DNA of 64,000 nucleotides from Piscicola geometra. Its lineage: Eukaryota; Annelida; Clitellata; Hirudinida; Piscicolidae. Shown here piece after piece: positions 54,227 to 64,000 of the stretch. Numbering within the stretch: the stretch's first letter is position 1; each line of letters starts with the position of its first letter. Position numbers and translations under genes: made by a program. The notes under the pieces were generated by a model. The model did not search any database and was not told the origin of the DNA. It was given only the letters and a program-made list of their open reading frames with translations. Where the stretch lies: contig OX030964.1 in the NCBI GenBank assembly GCA_943735955.1, positions 2,643,961-2,707,960 on the forward strand, written 5' to 3'.

Positions 54227-54474
54227 TTTTAAATTTTTATTGTTGTTACTATTAATTTCATATGTTAGATGTGTTGTGAAAGGGGGGCGGGGTGAAGTTA
54301 TGAAAGAGCAAAGATCTTTCAGAAACTTTTGGGGAAATTTAGTAAGATTTTATTTTTTAAAGTTTTATTTACAATTTTTTTTTGTAATTAATTAATGCAT
54401 AAGTCGCATGCTGGATGAACCGGTTAAATACAATCATATGGAAGTGAATCGTCCGGGATTGTGTTATAGATGGT

Positions 54475-54795
<321 letters not shown>

Positions 54796-55019
54796 AAAGT
54801 AGTTGATTTTATTTCTTGAAATAAATCAAACTGTTGAGTTTATAAACTTGTTTTGATACGAATATTTAAGTAAGCAATGAAAAGTTTTATTCTAAACAGC
54901 TTTAACTATAACTTCACATACTCACAATGTACTAATATGTAAAAATACTTTTTTACGCTATGTTTGACGATTATGTTCGCATCAAAACAAGAGTTTTCAA
55001 ATGTTTTTTTTAAGTGGAG

Positions 55020-55105
55020 GGTCCACATTAAGGCAGACCCCCTCGCAGTGGGGAAACAGGGAGGTTCGGACCCCAGGACCCCCACAGGATCGCCGCCCAT
55101 GATCT
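55020..55105 (-). repeat. GC-rich repeat end related to 26842-26932
   Basis: Complement reads ATGGGCGGCGATCCTGTGGG. Otherwise 54796-55300 is featureless. Confidence 0.45.
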
Positions 55106-55369
55106 AATCAGAAAGTAATTTAAGGAATCTACTTCTATATGCAAATACTTCGCTTTAGCTTCTAGTTTAATTCAACTCTTTTACTTTTGAAAACCACCAG
55201 CCTTTGACTCATAGACAATGTGTCATTCAAATGTCAAGAGGCAAAGCTACACAGCTGACACTTAACAGCTTTGAAGCAGATCTAGAAAGACAAACCCAAA
55301 ATGTTCAAGATAAAAAGCTGTAATACTTCTTGTTTTTACTTCTCAATAAAAGATCTAAAAGATCTAAGC

Positions 55370-56395
55370 ATGGAGATCGAAGAAAAGTGGAATGATTTCA
55401 GCATTCCAGACCCTCTTTCCAGCGTCTCGATCGGAGTTGAAGACAAACTTCTCCACGTGCACAAAGAAGTGCTTGCAATGTGGTCTCCTGTTTTTCAATC
55501 GATGTTCACTTCTGACTTCATGGAAAGGAATGAACAAAAGGTTGAACTTCCCGGGAAGAAGGTAGAAGATGTAATTGAGCTTCTGCAGTGTATTTACCCG
55601 CCTATGAAGCCTGTGACAGGTTAGGGGAAAGGTGGATTGCGAATGGAAACAGGAGGAAACAGTGGATGTAGAGATAAAGTAACCACGTTTGTATTGCATC
55701 ATACTACATCCTCATTTCATCACTCATTCACCACTTCCACTGCCACTGCCACCTTCCCCACAGACTCCAATGTGGATATTCTTTTGCCTCTGGTGGAAGA
55801 ATATCAGATAGAAGAAATTAAGAAGAAGTGTGAAGGTTTTTTTCTGCCACCAAATCTGCTTTTTATTTATAAAGAGTACCTACTTTCAAAGCCTTCATCT
55901 CTGCCCATTCTTTCATCACTCATTCCCTCATTTCCACTAACCACACAGAAGTCCTTCTCGCCAAGAAAGGCAGCTTGGAATTGTTGCTATTGGCACAGCA
56001 ATATGGTCTCCACCAGTTGAAGACAAAGTGTGTTGAGGAGGTATGGGTGTGTTGGATGGTTGAGGGAGGGAGAAAGATAATAAGGGAATTAAAAATAAAA
56101 TTGTAACTTTTAAACAAACAGTATTGCTTTACTTATTTTATCAGATTCTTTTTCAATCTATCACCTTTCAACCACAAAATTATATTTCAATAAAATACAT
56201 AAACCATAAGCATGTCATCCCCAAGGTGAAACTTCTGAAACTATCCGATATGGAAAAAGATCCTTGCTTTGGCAAGCTCGATCCTAAAACCGTCAACTCT
56301 ATTCTTAAGCTGAAGGTTGCTGCCTCAGAAGGTAGGCTTGATCTCCATATGCTGAAGGTGGCTGCCTCAGAAAAGATGAGTAGGAAGTTGAGTTG
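55370..56395 (+). CDS. BTB/POZ domain protein, tandem copy A
   Basis: Exons 55370-55619, 55764-55835, 55949-56040 and 56226-56395. The first encodes most of a BTB fold (DKLLHVHKEVLAMWSPVF, MFTSDFMER, VELPGKKVEDVIELLQCIY) that continues in exons 2 and 3 (ILLPLVEEYQIEEIKKKCE; LAKKGSLELLLLAQQYGLH). Phases match. BTB folds dimerise and often recruit Cullin3, but no Kelch, MATH or zinc-finger partner is seen. The last exon reads through a possible donor at 56332 into an imperfect internal repeat and stops at 56395, whereas copy B splices on to two more exons. This copy may therefore be truncated. ATG at 55370 is preferred; an upstream in-frame ATG exists at 55301. Confidence 0.7.
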
Positions 56396-56559
56396 AATAG
56401 TGAAATAGAACGTATGAAACTTTTGGAAGAAAATGAAGGAGGGGATGTGAAAGATGCAGAATTCAACTTCTAATTTATTTCTTTTTTTTCCATTCATCAT
56501 AACCATCCTGCAAGCTATATTTACAGAGAATTGGGAGTCTGAACGAAAAACAAAAAAAG

Positions 56560-57932
56560 ATGGATTTGAGCATTCCTTGGCCTCTTTCCAGCATCTCGAT
56601 AGAAGTTGAAGACAAACTTCTCCACGTGCACAAAGAAGTGCTTGCAATGTGGTCTCCTGTTTTTCATGTGATGTTCACTTCTGACTTCAAGGAAAGGAAG
56701 GAACAAAAGATTGAACTGCCCGGGAAGAAGGTAGAAGATGTAATTGAGCTTCTACAGTGTATTTACCCGCCTATGAAGCCTGTGACAGGTTAGGGGGAAG
56801 GTGGATTGCGAATGGAAACGGGAGGAAACAGAGGATATTCGTGGATGTAGAGATAAAGTAACCACGTTTGTATTGCATCATACTACATCCTCATTTCATC
56901 ACACACTCACCACCCTCACTGCCATCTTCCAACAGACTCCAATGTTGAAAATCTGTTGCCTCTGGTGAGCGAATATCAGATAGAAGGCATTAAAAAGAAG
57001 TGTGAAGGTTTTTATCTGCCACCATAACTACTTTTTATTTATAAAGAGTACCTTCTTTCAAAACCATCATCTCTGCCCATTCTTTCATCACTCATTCCCT
57101 TATTTCCACTAACCACACAGAAGTCCTTCTCGCCAAGAAAGGCAGCTTGGAATTGTTGCTATTGGCACAGCAATATGGTCTCCACCAGTTGAAGACAAAG
57201 TGTGTTGAGGAGGTATGGGTATGTTGGATGGTTGAGGGAGGGAGATATATAATAAGGGAATTAAAAACTAAATTGTCACTTTTAAACAAACAATATTGCT
57301 TTACTTATTTTATCAGATTCCTTTTCAATCTATCACTTTTTAAGCCACAAAATCATATATCAATAAAATACATAAATCATAAGCATGTCATCCCCAAGGT
57401 GAAACTTCTGAAACTATCTGATATGAAAAAAGATCCTTTCTTTGGCAAGCTCGATCATGAAACCGTCAATTCCATACTTAAGCTGAAGGTTGCTACCTCA
57501 GAAAAGGTGAGTAGGTTGGAAGGGAAGAATAAATCAAATAAAAAGAGGATGGGATGTAAAATATGTAGAAATTGATATGAGAAAAGATGTAGGATTAAAG
57601 TTTTTATCATCCCTCTCTTCTCCATTCATCATACCAACCACCAAGCTATATTGCACAGGTAATTGAGAACGTGAAAGAAGTCATGGACAGTATTTCGTCA
57701 GACCGCAATGGAAAATGTTCAATCCACAATCGGGTTCGGAAAGTTTTTCACTATTATGCCCTAACACCTCATTCTCCTTGTGGAGCATTTCTTCCTCATT
57801 AACAACCCACCCTCAAACTCCCTTCAGGACGGATTCAACAAGGACTGCAAAAGGTGCTTAAAAGCCTACCGAAACGCTGTAATGGCGATATCTCAACAGG
57901 CGATATTCCATTTAAATGGGATGTATGAATAG
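56560..57932 (+). CDS. BTB/POZ domain protein, tandem copy B
   Basis: Exons 56560-56788, 56936-57007, 57121-57212, 57399-57506, 57659 to about 57742, and 57828-57932 (TAG). The first four repeat copy A at a spacing of about 1.18 kb with few changes (for example MFTSDFKERKEQKIELP, ENLLPLVSEYQIEGI). The two extra exons add a short C-terminal region containing NVKEVMDSISSDRNG and CLKAYRNAVMAISQQ. It is a BTB protein of roughly 225 residues without other known domains, probably a protein-protein adaptor. The donor after exon 5 (AAAGTTTTT) is weak, so the last junction is less certain. Confidence 0.72.
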
Positions 57933-58129
57933 GAAGAGGTCGGCCATAGTAGTAGTGTTGAAAGAATTGGGAATATTGAAAAAAAAATTGAGCTTTCTTT
58001 CACCATTCTATTAAATTTTAATAATATTAATAATTAAACGTTTCATTTGTTTTTAAATTGATAATTATTTTTTGTCATTAATTTGAGAATTTATTGTGAA
58101 AAACTAAGTAAAATGATTAAAAGTTGTAT

Positions 58130-58290
58130 CAGTGATTTTCCAGTTCGGATTTTTCAGTTAAAGTTCAAGTTACAGTTATGAAAAATTTATTTTTCAGTTA
58201 CTATTCAAGTTACAGTTATGCAAATTTTAATTTTTCAGTTACTATTTCAGTTTCAGTTATTTTTGTTAGTTACAGTTACAGTTAATCAAG
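58130..58290. repeat. Degenerate CAGTTACAGTTA repeats (hAT subterminal type)
   Basis: Irregular tandem of TCAGTTACTATTCAAG and GTTACAGTTATG units, 250 bp from a hAT transposase remnant. 57933-58129 is featureless. Confidence 0.5.
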
Positions 58291-58533
58291 ATAGAGAAAA
58301 AATAAATTTTTATTTTTAATACAGCCCAAATATATGTTTAAAAGGCAAATTATTTCAAAGATATATCGATATATTATTCATAATATACACTGTTCATTTT
58401 CATAAATGTCTTCAATTCCAGATTTTTGCTGAGGCGATTTTTTCCCCTGCAGTTAGGTCTCCGCACACTTAAAACACCCTTTCCACATACGCTTGTGAAG
58501 CGGGAGCTGAAACAATGTCTTGCGCATACGAAG

Positions 58534-58794
58534 CTAATAATCTAGGGTACTCAATAATTTAAGTGCTAACATTTCTCCTGTATGTGGGTGAGACACAGAA
58601 TGAACATTTAGCCGGACCTGAATTGCACGAAGCATTGATGGATTATAAAAGGGTGCTGAGATCCCGAGACATGAAAGTGTAAGACCCTTATTAGTCCAGC
58701 AATCCATGCTAATGACAACGCGATGTCCAGTTTGAAGATCTTTACGAATTCGATCTTCTACATTGTTCTTATAATCTTTTATCAAAGAAATCAT
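58534..58794 (-). mobile_element. hAT transposase fragment (BED type)
   Basis: The minus-strand frame RVVISMDCWTNKGL...SCLGISAPFY...HTGEMLALKLLSTL matches the RNase H-like start of hAT transposases (D of MDCW is the first catalytic acid; HTGE is typical). The remainder is missing. Different in sequence from the fragment at 49285. Confidence 0.65.
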
Positions 58795-59086
58795 TTTCTC
58801 TGAGCCTAAATGATAGAAATTGCATATATTTACGACTGTTTAATTAAAATAATTTAAATGGCTTATAAATTATGTTCATAATGCTTGTTAAGAATTGTGG
58901 CATTCCCTTCCTATAAATACGCCACGTTTTCATTGATAGCTATGTTTATTAACAATAATGCTTGCTAGCAGATGCAAAATCTAAAATATAAATGTACTTG
59001 CGCTGTCATGCTAAGGGAGCTTCATTTACGTCTTACCGTGGCATTTACTTTTTCGAAGAGAACTTGCATGTTATTGATCAGAAGTG

Positions 59087-62000
59087 ATGGAGTTGTGGAG
59101 CTTGTTGTGCTTGCTGTTCTGCTTCCAGTGTGAGTTCCTCTTCCATTGGTATCTGCTTGTATGGATTGTACTTTTAAGGACTTGATTTGTCAATCCAATA
59201 AAATAAAATACAATATTAAATATTTGGTGGCGTTACATTAAACAAACATTAATTGAAATAATCTAAACGAAAAAATGTTGCTGGTGAGACTGATTGTTGT
59301 ATCTTCATCTAACCGATAGAATATTTTCTTCACAGCGACTTCAGCGACAGTAATCAATGTAGCTTTCCGAAAACCTGCCTTTGTTAGGAGTGGTTATGGT
59401 CCCCATCTACCACCAAACGGGGTTGATGGGGACGTGGGTACGTTTACCATATGTCGTTTTCCAGATGCTTGGTTCGTTGTGGATCTCGGATGGCCCTACA
59501 ATGTAGAGTACGTGAATGTCACAACCAGAAAAGACTGCTGTGGTGAGTTGAGTGGAAAGGTGATGTTTGATTAAATGGTTTTGAGTATCTGATTCATTTA
59601 CTTAGCACAATTGGTTAGTCTCTATTCTTATGTTAAACAAATATTATTACTAATGATATTGACTTCACAGGCGAAAGAATGAACAAGTTCAAAGTTGGTT
59701 TGTTGGAGCAGTTCAACAGGAACAACTTCCAACAAAACACTCTCGGTGGAGAGTATGGTATGAACACTGAAAGAGCTAAATCTTATAGAGTGAACTGCTC
59801 ACCAGTCTCTAAATGGTCCAGATTCGTACTTCTGTACGTGGAGGAAGCTGATATACCTAATTCTAACAATTGGGAAATAGACATGAGCTTTGCTGAGTTA
59901 GAAGTCTACGCTGATGACAAAGATGTTTTTTGAAAACTTCATGCTTTACTATCAATCTATTTATTGGAAGTCATCTTTTCTACTAATAAGGAATAGAAGT
60001 GATCAGCATAGACGTTGTCTTAGGAAACATTCATTCTCAAATGTGCTATGAAACAACTAAGTTCTCACCCACAACCTCCCAGCCGACTTCACTCGCCAGT
60101 TCATCGGCTGTTACGACAAAACAGCAAGCATGCCTTCCTCGGACGCTGCTTCTCTAGAAATGTGTATTAGCAGCTGCCAAAACTTTGCATATGCTGCATA
60201 CCAGGTTTAAATGGTCTGAAATGTTCTGGTTTAAATGGATTAACTTTTAATTCTATCAATTTTGACTTCATTTTAGAATTCTGGTAATATATGAAATACT
60301 TAATAAAAAATTATCATTTTCAATTATATATCTAAATCTAGTCTTGAAGTTGACTGCATTGAGGTAGGCTTCTCTGACCACAAACTGTTGGTCTGGAAGT
60401 GTCAACTGACCAAGCCTCCTCCTGTGTAAAAAAAAAACTTCTAGTAGACGCTGGAAACTCTTGGATAGAACAGAGTTTGCTCAACAGGTTCGATTGTCTC
60501 CACTCTCGTCTAGCACTGACCTTGATGTAGATTCAGCTGCTGACCTCTACAGCTCCACTTTGACTAGCATTCTCGATAAGTTGATTCCTCTTAATACTGT
60601 TAGAGTGCACCAGAGGCCTTCGGACCCTTGGTTTGACCATGAGTGTCGCGCCTCTAAACGCCTTAAGAGAAGTCTCGAGAGAAGTTACAGTAAGTCAAAA
60701 AATGAGCAAGCACGTACTGCCTGGGTCAAGCAGTTGAAAGTTTACAAGAGTATGTGCAGACGCAAGCGAGAGCAGTTCTGGAACTTGAAGCTTTCTCAGT
60801 CCAAAGGGAAGCCAGCTGACACCTGGAAACTCATCAATAGCATCGCGGGCAGAAGTAAGACGTCGTCAGTCTCAGGCATCAGTGCTGATGACTATCACGC
60901 ACACCTCACAGAGAAAGTTGCGTCGGCGAGAAGGTCAATCAATGCCCAAGATGACCCAACATTTTCATTCTGCGAGCACGGGCTCAGTTTGAATGGGTTC
61001 AGCATAGTCGACGAAGAAGAAGTAGTTAAGGCTATTCAAGGGCTTCCGAATAAGCAGTGCTCGAATGACCCGGTTCCCACATGGCTGTTGAAGGAGATAT
61101 CTGGAATAATTGCTCTTTTTTTAGTGAGCTTATTCAACAGGTCGTTTTCGGCAGGCAGGGTTCCGAAGTCTTTCAAGTCGGCCTACATCACGCCACTGCT
61201 CAAGAAGCCAAGTCTTAAACTCACTGAAACTTCGTCGTACAGGCCTATTTCAAACTTGAGGGTGTTGTCCAAACTCATGGAAAGATTAGTTCTCCACAGA
61301 GTAGTCAACTACCTCGCAGAATTTCTTATTTCCCTCCCTTGCAGTCAGCCTACCGTCGTCATCATTCGACAGAAACTGCCATAACCAAAGTCTTTTCAGA
61401 CATCGTTAGGGCAGCAGATGACGGTAAGCTCACATTGTTAGTTTTGCTTGATCTATCGGCAGCTTTCGATCTGGTAGATCACGCAACACTGCTCCGAAGA
61501 CTGCACATCTACTATGGTTTCTCTGACTTTGCGTTAGAATGGTTTAGGGACTACTTAAATGACAGATGTTTTGACATCCACTGTAGTGGGACAAAATCGA
61601 CAATGTCGGTTTCCACTGTAGGAGTCCCCCAAGGTTCAGTCCTTGGTCCTTTACTGTTCTCTTTGTACACTGGAGATTTGGAAAGAATAGCAGCTAGACA
61701 TGAGCTCGCTTTTCATCAGTACGCTGATGACACCCAGATTTACGGTCACTGCATTAAAGGTCATCAGGCTGACCTGCAAGAAAGGGTGTCATCATGCATT
61801 GATGAAATTGCTGCTTGGATGGGTGCCAATCAACTGAAACTTAACTCCAGCAAAACTGAAGTTATCTGGCTCTCATCCCGTCGAAACTCTACTCACACTC
61901 CCAAAGATCCAGTTCGCATTTGTCAGAACGAGATAATTCCTTCCGATAGTGTCAGAAACCTAGGAGTTTATCTCGACAAAGACCTCACCATGACGACACA

Positions 62001-63806
62001 CATCAACAAGATGACTCAAACCTGCTTTGCTTCATTACGCCAAATACGATCCATAAGATGGTTATTGACCAAGGACTCACTGAGAACATTGGCTTCTGCT
62101 TTGGTTCTCAGTCGAATTAACTATGGCAATATCATTCTTACTGGGTCGCCAATGACGCAGCTGCAGAAAATTCAGTCTATAATCAACACCACAGCTAGGC
62201 TCATAACAGGTGCTAGAAAGTATGATCACATCAGCCCTGTTCTCAAGGAGCTCACTGGCTCCGTGTTGAAAATAGAATTGAATACAAAAACATCTTGTTA
62301 ATGCACAAGTGTCTGTCTAATGAGTGCCCAGATTATTTGTCGAGCAGCATTGTCATGAGAGCAAGTCTTCCCCAGAGGGAAAGACTCAGGTCTGCTAGGT
62401 CAAGAGATGTAGTTCCACAGAGCTACAAACTCAAGTATGCAGGTGCAAGAAGCTTTTTTGTTGCAGCGCCGACTCTTTGGAATAGTCTTCCTAATAAAAC
62501 ACAAATCCCCGAGCTCGACCGCGACATTCAGCCGTTCCCTGAAAACGTACTTGTTCGACCGATAACAATAACTTACAAATTTACTGCTCATTTTTAATTA
62601 ATCAATTTCTTGCTTCCCAATTTCATTCTTTTTTAAAAATATTTATACTAATGGTCAATAATAAGTGTAAAATAAATAATAATAATAAATAAATAAATAT
62701 ATCATCATAATAATATAATATAGATATTTACTTTTTTTTCTTAAATTTATTGTTATTATCATTTCAGTTTCAATCTTTAAAAAAAATAAAAATATATTTT
62801 GTCTATTTAAAAATATATATATGTATGTATATGTATATATATGTGTGTTTGTATATATGTATATGTATGTATATATATATATATATATATAAATGATTTT
62901 ATTGTTAAAATTCAATAACTTACTTGTCCTATATTTTCCACTTATTCATCTATCATTAATATTATTTTCCATAACCAAGTGATCTTGAAGCCCGTCCGGG
63001 TTTACGCCACGTTAATAATACTCGTCGTTGTATTGTATTGTATTGTATTGTATTGTAACATATTTAACCACATCAAATTTCTTTTCGTGTTTAAATACTT
63101 CGCTATGATAACTCGATCTTCTTTCAGAGTGGAGGGAAATGTTCATGCATCAACTCCCTTCCCAACTTGAAAACCCCCTCAGAGTGCCAAGGAGCGAACT
63201 TCCTCTCCGTTTATAATGGTTCCATGTTCTTTCTGTATAGCTCTGTTACTGCTCGTTACACTTGTTCTAGTGTTCCAGCACTTAAAAACTTGAAGATAGC
63301 GCCTAATTTCATGAAAATATCACAAATTAAATTAAATTTTTTTTTAGAAATTGGATGCGTGCTTGTTAGTTATTATTTTCCACAGGACTACTATTTACTT
63401 TGTTCGCTTTTATTACTGATGAAGAAAAACAGGTATCAAAAGTATCTGAAATTAATAATCAATTCAATAGCAACCCCTATGTTGCCACAACAACACAGTG
63501 ACGGCTTGCAGTCAAGGAATAAACTGTGTTACTTACAGAGGTAACAAGAAGGGATATGTGTTTGGAATGTTAATATTTCTCATTCAAAGAGTATCATTAA
63601 TTTTATTTAAATAATTCAATTTTGAAGATTAATTCAATGATTTTTAACCAACCTAATGTATCTTTCTCATACAGATTGCAGCATTGACAACGGTGGATGC
63701 AAGGGAAACAAATGCAGCTCTTTCAGCCTAGGGCCTGTAAGCTTGAGTGAGTGCATCTGTCCAAAAGGCTACCGAAAGAAATATTACCATGACGATGTCT
63801 GCACAG
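59087..63806 (+). CDS. F-type lectin / WSC / EGF protein, probable 5' part of a receptor phosphatase
   Basis: Exon 1 (59087-59129) encodes a signal peptide (MELWSLLCLLFCFQ). Exons 2-3 (59336-59542, 59671-59933) join in phase to give an F-type lectin (fucolectin) domain: INVAFRKPAF, NGVDGD, FVVDLGWPYNVEYVNV and the hallmark RKDCCGERMNKFKV. The usual ligand His is not evident. Exon 3 can end in TGA (59931-59933), so a 170-residue secreted lectin is one possible product. Further exons give a WSC domain (60062-60204, FIGCYDK...MCISSC; and 63128-63218, GGKCSCINSL...FLSVYN, joined in phase), a short Cys exon (63499-63540) and an EGF exon (63675-63806). The EGF exon and its intron are nearly identical to the phosph­atase locus at 40807. 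The junction from lectin to WSC has no good donor. A LINE (60345-62600) occupies the WSC intron. Confidence 0.65.
60345..62600 (+). mobile_element. 5'-truncated LINE (Jockey-superfamily, CR1/L2-like), fairly recent
   Basis: Begins with the end of the endonuclease (VGFSDHKLLVWKC), then the linker (PWFDHECRASKRLKRSL), RT (SYRPISNL, AFDLVDHATLL, VGVPQGSVLGPLLF, QYADDTQIYG with codons at 61720-61731) and a C-terminal ARSFFVAAPTLWNSLP. The frame is broken at about 60430 (A-run), 61325 and 62275, each by a small shift, so it is inactive though still readable. It is a different family from the minus-strand LINEs. It sits in the intron between the two WSC exons on the same strand. Confidence 0.88.
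62815..62892. repeat. AT/TATG microsatellite
   Basis: Imperfect TATATG/TATGTA tract in the WSC intron. Confidence 0.85.
62984..63058 (+). repeat. Dispersed retroposon tail (copy 2)
   Basis: CTTGAAGCCCGTCCGGGTTT, CACGCCACGTTA and (TTGTA)n. See 25326-25395. Confidence 0.65.
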
Positions 63807-64000
63807 GTTATTTAAGAACAAATTTGATTAAAAACTTTTAATTTTAGTAATGAGTTGAATACAAAATAAACTCATAATTGCATAGTTTTTTCTTCAAATC
63901 AATCTTTAATTTTTTTATTAATTGGACAAAAAATAAAATCATCAGAAAATGAGTGATATAAGATGAACCAGTTCCTAAGATGGAACGAGCTTAATTACAG

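Overview
The window is animal nuclear DNA. It is AT-rich and has spliced GT-AG genes, long microsatellites, LINEs with YADD reverse transcriptases, tRNA-derived SINEs and hAT and TIR transposons. The gene content (mitochondrial DNA polymerase gamma, XRN1, receptor tyrosine phosphatase, annexin, F-type lectin, WSC, EGF and BTB domains) fits an invertebrate metazoan. A lophotrochozoan-like animal is my guess, but the sequence does not settle the phylum. No bacterial operons or prokaryotic signals are present.

Layout. 1-10 kb: a duplicated region with several copies of a small secreted cysteine-rich peptide gene on the minus strand. One copy is complete, two are orphan-exon copies, and a fourth copy lies at 34.6-35.3 kb. 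10-13.8 kb: a LINE interrupted by a second LINE. 14-16.4 kb: a TATA-driven secreted protein with 20 cysteines and an unidentified five-exon gene, both minus. 16.9-18.7 kb: a TA-flanked TIR element with a shorter relative at 39.2-40.3 kb. 18.7-24.13 kb: the 5' portion of POLG (plus). It ends exactly where the 5' portion of XRN1 (minus, 26.2-24.13 kb) ends, so both genes lack their remaining exons. 27.2-32.0 kb: a helix-turn-helix / serine-rich / zinc-finger gene, head to head with XRN1. 32.3-34.3 kb: another LINE. 36-40 kb: SINE, a (TCAC)n tract, a perfect 61-bp hairpin and the second TIR element.

40.7-47.8 kb: a one-exon annexin fragment (minus) abuts a receptor tyrosine phosphatase locus (plus) with EGF, EGF, EGF, TM, PTP and PTP-like exons. 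Its catalytic cysteine codon reads glycine and there are several frame lesions, so it looks like a decayed paralogue. 48.8-54.2 kb: hAT debris, SINEs and a roughly 2.2-kb foldback palindrome. 55.3-57.9 kb: tandem BTB genes. 58.1-58.8 kb: hAT transposase remnant. 59.1-63.8 kb: signal peptide, F-type lectin, WSC and EGF exons, with a LINE in the WSC intron. The EGF exon is near-identical to the one at 40.8 kb, which suggests that a lectin/WSC/EGF receptor phosphatase begins here and continues beyond the window.

Most functional calls rest on reading exon translations and splice phases by eye. No database search was possible.
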